Positions 1-6,344 of a stretch of DNA of 22,810 nt are shown one piece after another (the stretch's first letter is position 1; each line of letters starts with the position of its first letter). The translations under genes were made by a program, and so were the position numbers. Where the stretch lies: contig CALEJO010000027.1 in the NCBI GenBank assembly GCA_937898155.1, positions 1 through 22,810 of the forward strand, read 5' to 3'. Source of the stretch: an uncultured Clostridia bacterium (GTDB lineage Bacteria > Bacillota > Clostridia > Oscillospirales > CAG-272). A model generated the notes under the pieces. It saw nothing but the letters and a program-made list of their open reading frames with translations, had not been told where the DNA came from and made no database searches.

Positions 1-317
1 ACGGCCTTCGCAAGCGCTTCGCGGTCGCGGATGATCTCGTCGTATTGATCCTTGATGAGCATCCGTTCGAGATGTGGGTGCGATACGGTGTGGCACGCGA
101 CCTCGTGGCCGTTTGCCGTATAGAGCGAGCGGACCTCGCTCGCGTGGATGCCCTGCATCCCCTCTTTGAGCGTGTTGCCCGAGATCAGATTGAACGTCGC
201 TTTCATATGATATTTGTTGAACAGCTCGACGAGGCGGCGGTCCTGCGCACAACCGTCGTCGTAGCTGAACGTGAGCGCATAGCGTTTGCCGTCGCGGTAT
301 CGGTCGAATTTGATCAT
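1..317 (-). CDS. Polysaccharide deacetylase (NodB/CE4 fold), N-terminal part, cut by window edge
   Basis: The first 105 residues of a leftward protein are present; the rest lies beyond base 1. The catalytic fold begins almost at once. TFSYDDG at residues 16-22 is the family's motif 1 (general-base and metal Asp, D20/D21), and CHTVSHPH at 75-82 contains the motif 2 HxxxH metal ligands H76 and H80. CE4 enzymes remove N- or O-acetyl groups from polysaccharides. There is no signal peptide, so this looks like a cytoplasmic or short single-domain member rather than a secreted peptidoglycan or chitin deacetylase. The start is ATG at 317-315, with GGAGGA at 330-325 seven bases upstream. It has its own promoter and diverges from galE. 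The substrate cannot be told from this half. Confidence 0.85.
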   Translation of the reverse strand, partial: MIKFDRYRDGKRYALTFSYDDGCAQDRRLVELFNKYHMKATFNLISGNTLKEGMQGIHASEVRSLYTANGHEVACHTVSHPHLERMLIKDQYDEIIRDREALAKA

Positions 318-350
318 GATGGATTCCTCCTAAAAAATAATCTTGTCTTT

Positions 351-378
351 ATGATATCACAAAACGCGCTTTTTGCAA
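351..378 (-). promoter_or_regulatory. Sigma-A promoter of the polysaccharide deacetylase
   Basis: Reading leftward, TTGCAA (378-373) is the -35 and TATCAT (356-351) the -10, with a 16-base spacer. It sits about 20 bases before the ribosome binding site at 330-325. Its -35 is only 19 bases from the -35 of the opposing galE promoter. Confidence 0.6.
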
Positions 379-397
379 GAGAATCGCGCGGAAAAGG

Positions 398-426
398 TTG
401 ATTTTTTTTGAAAAGCGTGGTATAAT
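398..426 (+). promoter_or_regulatory. Sigma-A promoter of galE
   Basis: TTGATT (398-403) and a perfect TATAAT (421-426) are separated by 17 bases. Transcription would begin near 433, giving a leader of about 38 bases before galE. Confidence 0.75.
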
Positions 427-470
427 GGCAGGGAAGAAAACAATACGGACAGAGGTAAAGAGGAACAGAT

Positions 471-1487
471 ATGAAAGTATTACTCACGGGCGGTGCGGGG
501 TATATCGGCTCGCATACCGCCATTGAACTGGCAAAGCTCGGTCACAACATCGTGATCGCGGACGATTTTTCCAACAGCAAGCCGGAGGCGGTCAACCGCG
601 TCCGCGCGATCATCGGAACGGAATTCCCGTTTTATCGGATCGACGTCGCGGATCGCACGGCGCTGGAAGCGCTCTTTGCGGCGGAAAAGCCGGAGGCGGT
701 CATCCATTTCGCGGGCTTCAAGGCGGTCGGCGAATCCGTGGCGAAACCCGTTATGTATTATCGCAACAACCTCGATACGACGCTGACGCTCCTCGAAACG
801 ATGAGCAAATTCGGCTGTCATAATCTGATTTTCAGCTCATCCGCGACGGTTTACGGCGCGCCCGACGCGGTGCCGATCCCCGAGACCGCCGCCGTCGGCA
901 GATGCACGAATCCTTACGGCTGGACGAAATATATGATCGAGGTGATCCTGCAAGGCGCGGCGGTCGCCGATCCGACGCTCTCCGTGGCGCTTCTGCGCTA
1001 TTTCAATCCCGTCGGCGCACACGAGTCGGGACTCATCGGCGAGGATCCGCAGGGCACCCCGAACAATCTGATGCCCTATATCACGCAGGTCGCCGTCGGC
1101 AAGCGCGAGCGGCTTTCCGTCTTCGGCGACGACTTTCCGACGAAGGACGGCACGGGAGTGCGCGATTATATCCACGTCGTCGATCTGGCGAACGGACACG
1201 CGTGCGCGCTGAACTACGTGGCGACGCACAAGGGCGTTGAGGTCTTCAACCTCGGCACGAGCGTGGGATACAGCGTCCTTGACATGGTGCACGCGTTTGA
1301 GGAAGCGAACGGCGTGCAGATTCCTTACGTCATCGCGCCCCGCCGCGCGGGTGACATCGCGGAATGCTACGCCGACGCGACGAAATCGAAAAAACTGCTC
1401 GGTTGGACGGCAAAAAAGACGCTCGTCGATATGTGCCGCGACAGCTGGAACTGGCAGAGCAAAAACCCGAACGGCTACGATTCCTGA
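471..1487 (+). CDS. galE: UDP-glucose 4-epimerase
   Basis: It interconverts UDP-glucose and UDP-galactose using bound NAD (Leloir pathway and supply of UDP-galactose for surface glycans), in the cytoplasm. It is an extended short-chain dehydrogenase of 338 residues, the usual GalE length. The NAD-binding glycine motif GGAGYIGSH is at 7-15. The catalytic serine is S124 in SSSATVYG, and the YxxxK pair is Y149/K153 in NPYGWTKYMIE, the same numbers as in the E. coli enzyme. The start ATG at 471 follows a GAGG-type site at about 459-464. A strong promoter lies upstream and a hairpin terminator follows at 1502, so it is a single-gene unit. It could feed glucose or galactose units to the deacetylase-linked envelope route next door, but that link is only positional. 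Confidence 0.96.
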   Translation: MKVLLTGGAGYIGSHTAIELAKLGHNIVIADDFSNSKPEAVNRVRAIIGTEFPFYRIDVADRTALEALFAAEKPEAVIHFAGFKAVGESVAKPVMYYRNNLDTTLTLLETMSKFGCHNLIFSSSATVYGAPDAVPIPETAAVGRCTNPYGWTKYMIEVILQGAAVADPTLSVALLRYFNPVGAHESGLIGEDPQGTPNNLMPYITQVAVGKRERLSVFGDDFPTKDGTGVRDYIHVVDLANGHACALNYVATHKGVEVFNLGTSVGYSVLDMVHAFEEANGVQIPYVIAPRRAGDIAECYADATKSKKLLGWTAKKTLVDMCRDSWNWQSKNPNGYDS

Positions 1488-1501
1488 ACCGTGAAAAAAT
1501 C

Positions 1502-1531
1502 AAAAAGCAGAGGCGTCGCCTCTGCTTTTTT
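1502..1531 (+). terminator. Rho-independent terminator of galE
   Basis: Stem AAAAAGCAGAGGC (1502-1514) pairs with GCCTCTGCTTTTT (1518-1530) around a three-base loop and runs into T residues. It begins 15 bases after the galE stop. Confidence 0.88.
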
Positions 1532-1570
1532 GCGCGAATCGGATTTTTTCAATAAATTTTGCAAAAAAAC

Positions 1571-1599
1571 TTGACTTGCGGAAAAAACTGTGATAAAAT
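1571..1599 (+). promoter_or_regulatory. Promoter of the tRNA-Ser gene
   Basis: TTGACT (1571-1576) and TAAAAT (1594-1599) are 17 bases apart, with a TGA immediately before the -10 that fits an extended -10. The tRNA starts 31 bases after the -10 box, leaving a short leader to be trimmed. Confidence 0.75.
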
Positions 1600-1630
1600 A
1601 GCATGGCTATCGAGCAGAAAGCGTCTATTC

Positions 1631-1721
1631 GGAGAAGTCGCCTAGTTGGTCGAGGGCGCACGACTGGAAATCGTGTAACCGGTGAAACGGTTCAAGAGTT
1701 CGAATCTCTTCTTCTCCGCCA
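1631..1721 (+). tRNA. tRNA-Ser, anticodon GGA
   Basis: The acceptor GGAGAAG (1631-1637) pairs with CTTCTCC (1711-1717), followed by discriminator G and an encoded CCA (1719-1721). The D arm is closed by GCC and GGC. The anticodon stem CACGA/TCGTG (1659-1663 and 1671-1675) encloses the loop CTGGAAA with anticodon GGA at 1666-1668, which reads UCC and UCU serine codons. A long class II variable arm with stem AACCG/CGGTT, typical of tRNA-Ser, precedes the T arm AAGAG-TTCGAAT-CTCTT. It is a single-gene unit with its own promoter and terminator. Confidence 0.96.
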
Positions 1722-1722
1722 G

Positions 1723-1750
1723 AAAATCACCGCATTTTTGCGGTGATTTT
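1723..1750 (+). terminator. Rho-independent terminator after tRNA-Ser
   Basis: AAAATCACCGCA (1723-1734) pairs with TGCGGTGATTTT (1739-1750) around a four-base T loop, directly after the CCA end of the tRNA. It ends in a T run. Confidence 0.85.
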
Positions 1751-1827
1751 GCTTTTCTCGGGCAAAACCGTCCGGCTTTCATAAAATGGAGGAAAGAACG
1801 GAATTCCGTCATCATAAGGAGCAGGGT

Positions 1828-2541
1828 ATGAAGCTACAAACCGAAGAAAAACGCCGACCGATCATCGGCATTACTCCCTCGATCACGGACGGCGTCGTCC
1901 GCATGAATCGGGACTATCTGACCGCGATCTTTGACGCGGGCGGGATCCCGGTCTTTTTGCCGTTCACGAGCGATCCCGCGCGGATCGCGGAATATGTCGA
2001 ATTGGCAGACGGACTGCTCTTTTCGGGCGGCGGGGACGTCGATCCCGCGCATTACGGGGAGGCGCGCCAGCCTGCCTGTGGCGAATCCGACGCGGCAAGG
2101 GATTCCTTTGAACTTGCGCTCTTCACGGCATTTTATCCGACCGGCAAGCCGATCCTCGGCATCTGCCGCGGCGAGCAACTGCTCAACGTGGCGCTCGGCG
2201 GCACGCTGACGCAGCACCTCGACGGGCATCGGCAGGACGCCGCCCGCGACGTCTGCACGCATCGCGTGACGATCGCCGACGGCACGAAGCTCGCCGCCGT
2301 CACGGGTGCGCCGACGCTGCAAACGAACAGCTTTCATCATCAGGCGGTCGCCAAGGTCGCGCCGACGCTTCGACTCGCCGCGCTCTCCGATGACGGCGTT
2401 CCCGAGGCGGTCGAAGCGACGGACGGCAGATTTCTCATCGGTGTGCAATGGCATCCCGAAGCGTTTTACCGCCACGAGCCCCGCGCCGCGGCGCTGTTTG
2501 AGGCGTTTGTGCGTGCCGCCGCGGAAGAAATCGGCACTTGA
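1828..2541 (+). CDS. Gamma-glutamyl-gamma-aminobutyrate hydrolase family protein (class I glutamine amidotransferase fold, peptidase C26)
   Basis: A cytoplasmic hydrolase of gamma-glutamyl amide bonds, of the PuuD-like family. The protein has 237 residues with the complete catalytic triad: C113 in the nucleophile elbow GICRGEQ, and H209 and E211 in GVQWHPE. The family signature SGGGDVDP is at 66-73. I chose ATG 1828 because AAGGAG (1816-1821) sits six bases before it. An in-frame ATG at 1786 would add 14 charged residues unrelated to the family and has no good ribosome site. I see no convincing promoter between the tRNA terminator and this gene, so read-through from the tRNA unit is possible. 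The substrate is unknown: no puu-type polyamine or GABA genes lie nearby. Confidence 0.88.
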   Translation: MKLQTEEKRRPIIGITPSITDGVVRMNRDYLTAIFDAGGIPVFLPFTSDPARIAEYVELADGLLFSGGGDVDPAHYGEARQPACGESDAARDSFELALFTAFYPTGKPILGICRGEQLLNVALGGTLTQHLDGHRQDAARDVCTHRVTIADGTKLAAVTGAPTLQTNSFHHQAVAKVAPTLRLAALSDDGVPEAVEATDGRFLIGVQWHPEAFYRHEPRAAALFEAFVRAAAEEIGT

Positions 2542-2566
2542 CATTTTCGATGGAAAATGCTATACT
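2538..2566 (+). promoter_or_regulatory. Strong promoter of asnA
   Basis: A perfect TTGACA (2538-2543) and TATACT (2561-2566) are 17 bases apart, with TGC before the -10 (extended -10). The -35 overlaps the stop codon of the preceding gene (2539-2541). Confidence 0.82.
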
Positions 2567-2598
2567 AATCGCATCTTTTGAAGATAATAGGTGATATT

Positions 2599-3606
2599 AT
2601 GAGTAAAATCATCGTCCCGCAGGGCTATCGCCCGACGCTCGGACTTTACGATACGCAGAGCGCGATCGGCATGCTGAAACGGACGTTCGAGGAGAGGCTC
2701 TGCTTTGTGCTGAATCTCAAACGCGTTTCCGCGCCGCTGTTCGTCGATCCCGAAACAGGACTCAACGACGATCTGAACGGAACGGAGCGCCCCGTCCGTT
2801 TCGATATCAAGGAAACGGGCGGCGACGCGGTCGTCGTGCATTCGCTCGCAAAATGGAAACGCATGGCACTTCACACCTACGGCTTTTCCGAGGGCGAGGG
2901 ACTCTATACCGACATGAACGCCATCCGCCGCGACGAGGAGATGGACAATCTCCATTCAATCTATACCGACCAATGGGACTGGGAAAAGGTCATCACGCCG
3001 CAGACGCGCACGCTGACGTATCTCAAAAACACGGTCAAAGGCGAGGTCGGCGCGATCTGCGACACGCTCGATATGCTGAAAGTCCGCTTCCCGCAGATCA
3101 CGGTGGAGCTTGACCGCGAGGTGAGCTTCATCACGTCGCAGGAGCTGGAAGACCTCTATCCCGATTTGACGCCGAAGGAGCGCGAGAACGCCTACGTGCG
3201 CGAGCATCACACGACGTTCCTCATGCAGATCGGCGGCAAGCTCCGCTCGGGCAAGCCGCACGACGGACGCGCACCCGACTACGACGACTGGGCGCTCAAC
3301 GGAGACATTTTATTCTGGAACGACGTGCTCGATTGCGCGTTTGAAATCTCCTCGATGGGCATTCGCGTGGATGCGGCATCACTCGACCGCCAGCTTCATG
3401 AGGCGGGCGCGGACGAGCGCCGTCGCTTCCCGTTCCATAGGGCGCTTCTCGCAAACGAGCTTCCGCTGACGATGGGCGGCGGTATCGGACAGTCCCGTCT
3501 TTCGATGCTTCTGCTCGGCAAGGCACACATCGGCGAGGTGCAGGTCTCGATCTGGGACGACGAGACGCGCCGCGTCTGCAAGGAAAACGGGATCATTCTT
3601 CTGTAA
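2599..3606 (+). CDS. asnA: Aspartate-ammonia ligase (asparagine synthetase A)
   Basis: It makes L-asparagine from aspartate, ammonia and ATP in the cytoplasm. The fold is related to class II aminoacyl-tRNA synthetases. The 335 residues match the usual family length of about 330. Recognisable conserved blocks are HSLAKWKR near residue 83, GEGLYTDMNAIRRDE, SIYTDQWDWEKVI, and the C-terminal GGGIGQSRLSMLLLGKAHIGE followed by VSIWDDETR. I chose ATG 2599, which has AGGTGA at 2589-2594. A TTG at 2578 in the same frame would lie almost at the transcription start and adds seven atypical residues. It is a single-gene unit with its own promoter and a shared terminator downstream. Confidence 0.95.
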   Translation: MSKIIVPQGYRPTLGLYDTQSAIGMLKRTFEERLCFVLNLKRVSAPLFVDPETGLNDDLNGTERPVRFDIKETGGDAVVVHSLAKWKRMALHTYGFSEGEGLYTDMNAIRRDEEMDNLHSIYTDQWDWEKVITPQTRTLTYLKNTVKGEVGAICDTLDMLKVRFPQITVELDREVSFITSQELEDLYPDLTPKERENAYVREHHTTFLMQIGGKLRSGKPHDGRAPDYDDWALNGDILFWNDVLDCAFEISSMGIRVDAASLDRQLHEAGADERRRFPFHRALLANELPLTMGGGIGQSRLSMLLLGKAHIGEVQVSIWDDETRRVCKENGIILL

Positions 3607-3610
3607 ATCC

Positions 3611-3645
3611 AAAAACGCTTCCGACATTCGCCGGAAGCGTTTTTT
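3611..3645. terminator. Bidirectional terminator between asnA and pepT
   Basis: AAAAACGCTTCCG (3611-3623) pairs with CGGAAGCGTTTTT (3632-3644). There is an A run on one side and a T run on the other, so it can stop the convergent asnA (+) and pepT (-) transcripts. Confidence 0.85.
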
Positions 3646-3655
3646 GTTATGATGC

Positions 3656-4882
3656 TTATCTTTTTCCCTCGGAGACGCTGTTTTCGATCAGTTTTGCCAA
3701 AAGGTCGGAGATTTTTTCCATTGCCTCGACGGAGACGAACTCGAAGCGCGAATGGAAGTTCTCGCCGCCGGTGCAGAGGTTCGGGCAGGGCAGTCCCATG
3801 AAAGAGAGCCGCGCGCCGTCCGTGCCGCCGCGGATCGGCACGACGCGGGGCGTCACGCCGACATCGCGCATCGCCTTTTCGGCGCGCTCGACGATATAGA
3901 AATGCGGCTCGATCTTTTCTTTCATGTTGGAATAGGAGTCGCCGAGCTTCAACTCGACCGTGCCCGCGCCGTAGCGCGCATTGAGCGCGTCCGCGATTTC
4001 GCGGAAGCGTTCTTTTTTTGCCTCGAATTTCGTGCGGTCGTGATCGCGGATGATATAGTAAAGCGAGGCGTGCTCGATGCCGCCCGACATCGACGAAAGA
4101 TGATGGAAGCCCTCATAGCCTTCGGTTTTGGCGGGGATTTCATCTTCGGGGAGCATCGCGTTGAATTCGCACGCGATCAGCGCGGCGTTTTTCATTTTGT
4201 CTTTGGCAGAACCGGGGTGGATGGATACGCCGTGAATTTCGAGGTGTGCACTGCCGGCATTGAAGTTTTCATATTCCAACTCGCCGAGCGCGCCGCCGTC
4301 CACGGTATAAGCATAATCGGCGCCGAAGCCCGCGACGTCGAAATGGTCGGCGCCGCGACCGATCTCCTCGTCGGGCGTAAACGCGACGGCGATCCTGCCG
4401 TGCGGCATCTTCGACGCGATGATCTTTTCGAGCGCGGTGACGATCTCGGCGATCCCCGCCTTGTCGTCCGCGCCGATCAGCGTCGTGCCGTCGGAAACGA
4501 TCAGATGCTCGCCCGCGTAATCGGCGAGATAGGGGTAGTCCGCGACGCGCATGACGATGTTTTTCTCCTCGTTCAGCGTGATGTCGCCGCCGTGATAATC
4601 GACGACGCGGGCGCGGATATCGGTGTCGCTCGCCTCGGAGGAGGTGTCCATATGCGCGATCAGCCCGATCGTATTGATGGGCGCGTCACAGTTGGCGGGC
4701 AGGTCGGCATAGACGTAGCCGAAGCCGTCCACGCGCGCGTTTTGCAGACCGAGCGCGGAAAGCTCGTCGCGTAATGCCGCCGCGAGGCGAAGCTGTTTTT
4801 CGGTGCTGGGGACGGTTTCGGACGCGCCGTCCGACATCGTGGGATAAGAAACGTATTTCAAAAATCGCTCATAAGTTTTCAT
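3656..4882 (-). CDS. pepT: Peptidase T (tripeptide aminopeptidase)
   Basis: A cytoplasmic di-zinc aminopeptidase of family M20B that releases the N-terminal residue from tripeptides. The protein has 408 residues, the same length as the E. coli enzyme. The metal and catalytic residues are all visible: H77 and D79 (IAHMDT), D139 (GADDKAG), the E172/E173 pair (TPDEEIGRG), D195 (TVDGG) and H377 (ENFHSRFEFV). The start ATG at 4882-4880 is preceded by GGAGGA with a seven-base gap. It has its own promoter, shared with no other gene, and converges on asnA. Confidence 0.96.
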   Translation of the reverse strand: MKTYERFLKYVSYPTMSDGASETVPSTEKQLRLAAALRDELSALGLQNARVDGFGYVYADLPANCDAPINTIGLIAHMDTSSEASDTDIRARVVDYHGGDITLNEEKNIVMRVADYPYLADYAGEHLIVSDGTTLIGADDKAGIAEIVTALEKIIASKMPHGRIAVAFTPDEEIGRGADHFDVAGFGADYAYTVDGGALGELEYENFNAGSAHLEIHGVSIHPGSAKDKMKNAALIACEFNAMLPEDEIPAKTEGYEGFHHLSSMSGGIEHASLYYIIRDHDRTKFEAKKERFREIADALNARYGAGTVELKLGDSYSNMKEKIEPHFYIVERAEKAMRDVGVTPRVVPIRGGTDGARLSFMGLPCPNLCTGGENFHSRFEFVSVEAMEKISDLLAKLIENSVSEGKR

Positions 4883-4911
4883 ACGGGAATCCTCCGTTTC
4901 GTGTTTCTTTC

Positions 4912-4940
4912 ATCATATCGCGTTTTGCGGAAAAATGCAA
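4912..4940 (-). promoter_or_regulatory. Sigma-A promoter of pepT
   Basis: Reading leftward, TTGCAT (4940-4935) and TATGAT (4917-4912) are 17 bases apart. The start codon of pepT is 30 bases further on. Confidence 0.75.
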
Positions 4941-4959
4941 GAGAGATGCGCATATTTTC

Positions 4960-4988
4960 TTGCATTTTGCTCCCGCGCGTGCTATACT
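4960..4988 (+). promoter_or_regulatory. Sigma-A promoter of the CE7-type esterase
   Basis: TTGCAT (4960-4965) and TATACT (4983-4988) are 17 bases apart. The short leader runs to the ATG at 5015. Its -35 is 19 bases from the -35 of the opposing pepT promoter. Confidence 0.78.
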
Positions 4989-5014
4989 GGAAAAAAACGT
5001 GCTTTGAGGTGCTT

Positions 5015-6181
5015 ATGAACGCTTATTTCGTCTGCAAGACCGACAAGTCTCCCGCTCGCTATCGCTGCGGCGAGGAGATCGTTTTCCATATCGCATATCG
5101 TCGGGACGGTGTCACGGTGCCGGCACCGTGCTTCCGCTACGAGATCGCCGCGGATTTCGGATTCCGCGAGGAGGGAACGGCGGACGGCGCGACGGGCGAA
5201 CTGACGCTGCGCGCGTCGCTCGACCGCCCGGGCTTTGTCTTCGTCAAGGTCGAGGCGACGGAGCGGGACGGCACGCCGTGCGCGGAAAGCGACGCTCTCT
5301 TCGGCGGCGCCGCCGTGGAGATCGAGCGCATTACGCCGACGACGAAAAAGCCGGACGATTACGACGCATTCTGGGCGGCGTGCCGCGCGGAGCTGGAAAC
5401 GGTCGCGCCGGTGTTGCTTTCGAGCAAGGAGCGGCCACTTGATCCCGAGCATCCACATCATCGCTCCTTCGATATTCGTGTCGCGTGTGCGGGCGAGGCG
5501 CCGGTTTCGGGTATTCTCTCGATTCCGTGCGACGGGAAAAAGCATCCGGCGCGCGCGATCTATCAGGGCTACGGCGTCAAGAGCGCGTGGGCGGATTTTG
5601 ATGACGACGAGATTCAGCTTTGCATCAACGCGCACGGCATCGACAACGAGATGCCGCAGGAATATTACGACGCGCTCGTCGAGGGGCGGCTTCGCCGCTA
5701 CGGCTTCAACGTCGAGCGGAACAAGAGCCCCTATACCTGCTATTTCAAAAATATGATGCTCCGCGCGGCACAGGCGCTCCGCTATCTCAAAACGCTTCCC
5801 GAATGGGACGGCAAAGGTCTTTTCGTGCGCGGCGGCAGCCAGGGCGCGGTGCAGTCGATGCACGCGGCGGCGCTGACCGACGGCGTGACGAAGATCGATA
5901 TTATGGTGCCGTGGCTTTGCGATATCCGCGCGGGAGAGATCGGGCGGCTCTGCGGCTGGGGCGAATTTGACACCGCCGCGATGCCGTATTTCGATCTGAC
6001 ACTTCGCGCGGCGCAGACCGCGATTCCCGTCTCCATTCTGGCGGGGCTCGGCGACTATACCGCGCCGCCGGCGGGTGTCGCCGCCATGTTCGGACAGCTT
6101 CGCGGTCCGAAGGAACTGACGCTCGTGCAGAGCAGAGAACACGTCTATATTTCGCCGGAGGCGGAAGCGTTTTCGGTGTGA
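5015..6181 (+). CDS. Acetylxylan esterase / cephalosporin-C deacetylase family (CE7) hydrolase
   Basis: An alpha/beta hydrolase that would remove acetyl groups from sugars or oligosaccharides, acting inside the cell because no signal peptide is present. Residues 110-388 are the esterase domain. The nucleophile S275 lies in VRGGSQGAVQ, matching the CE7 GGSQG signature. D347 (GLGDYTAPP) and H376 (REHVY) complete the triad. Residues 1-105 form an extra beta-rich N-terminal domain, making the protein longer than the usual 320 or so residues. ATG 5015 is chosen because it follows GAGGTG at 5006-5011 and the promoter at 4960-4988 lies just upstream; an in-frame ATG at 4901 would lie upstream of that promoter. 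It is a single-gene unit ending in a UUCG terminator. The exact ester substrate is not determined. Confidence 0.86.
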   Translation: MNAYFVCKTDKSPARYRCGEEIVFHIAYRRDGVTVPAPCFRYEIAADFGFREEGTADGATGELTLRASLDRPGFVFVKVEATERDGTPCAESDALFGGAAVEIERITPTTKKPDDYDAFWAACRAELETVAPVLLSSKERPLDPEHPHHRSFDIRVACAGEAPVSGILSIPCDGKKHPARAIYQGYGVKSAWADFDDDEIQLCINAHGIDNEMPQEYYDALVEGRLRRYGFNVERNKSPYTCYFKNMMLRAAQALRYLKTLPEWDGKGLFVRGGSQGAVQSMHAAALTDGVTKIDIMVPWLCDIRAGEIGRLCGWGEFDTAAMPYFDLTLRAAQTAIPVSILAGLGDYTAPPAGVAAMFGQLRGPKELTLVQSREHVYISPEAEAFSV

Positions 6182-6183
6182 CG

Positions 6184-6212
6184 AAAAAAGTCGCCTTCGG
6201 GCGGCTTTTTTT
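6184..6212 (+). terminator. Rho-independent terminator of the esterase gene (UUCG loop)
   Basis: AAAAAAGTCGCC (6184-6195) pairs with GGCGGCTTTTTT (6200-6211) across a TTCG tetraloop, with one T-G wobble, and ends in a T run. Confidence 0.88.
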
Positions 6213-6224
6213 GTGCTGTTTTTT

Positions 6225-6249
6225 GCCCTTTTTCAGGAGAAAAATGGGC
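6225..6249. repeat. Inverted repeat upstream of the glycogen promoter
   Basis: GCCCTTTTTC (6225-6234) pairs with GAAAAATGGGC (6239-6249) around AGGA, with a single T bulge. It ends eight bases before the -35 box at 6258. It may be a back-up terminator for the esterase transcript, since four T residues follow, or a regulator site. Confidence 0.55.
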
Positions 6250-6257
6250 TTTTCCTC

Positions 6258-6286
6258 TTGCAAATATGGTTTTAATATTATATAAT
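6258..6286 (+). promoter_or_regulatory. Promoter of the glycogen gene series
   Basis: TTGCAA (6258-6263) and a perfect TATAAT (6281-6286) are 17 bases apart. The region is strikingly AT-rich compared with its surroundings. Transcription would begin near 6293, about 52 bases before glgB. It is the only clear promoter I find for all genes to 22455. Confidence 0.8.
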
Positions 6287-6289
6287 ATT
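6274..6289. promoter_or_regulatory. Perfect 16-bp palindrome over the -10 box
   Basis: AATATTATATAATATT reads the same on both strands and contains the -10 hexamer at 6281-6286. It is a possible operator for a dimeric repressor, though an AT-rich stretch can be palindromic by chance. Confidence 0.4.
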
Positions 6290-6305
6290 TGTATGGAAGA
6301 AAAAC

Positions 6306-6323
6306 TCGGCTTTTTTGAGCCGA
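6306..6323 (+). promoter_or_regulatory. Leader hairpin before glgB
   Basis: TCGGCT (6306-6311) and AGCCGA (6318-6323) form a six-base-pair stem with a T-rich loop inside the untranslated leader, eight bases before the glgB ribosome binding site (GGAGGGG, 6332-6338). There is no T tail after it, so it is not a standard terminator. Confidence 0.45.
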
Positions 6324-6344
6324 CCGGAAACGGAGGGGATTCGG

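Noticed and set aside
45..401. Plus-strand open frame at the left end
   Set aside because: It is antisense to the polysaccharide deacetylase, whose minus-strand frame has the NodB motifs and a good ribosome site.
1751..1827. Possible promoter for the amidotransferase gene (TAAAAT at 1782-1787)
   Set aside because: No acceptable -35 at 15-19 bases upstream; the match is too weak to list.
3752..4774. A 340-codon plus-strand open frame opposite pepT
   Set aside because: pepT has every catalytic residue; the opposite frame shows low-complexity shadow composition only.
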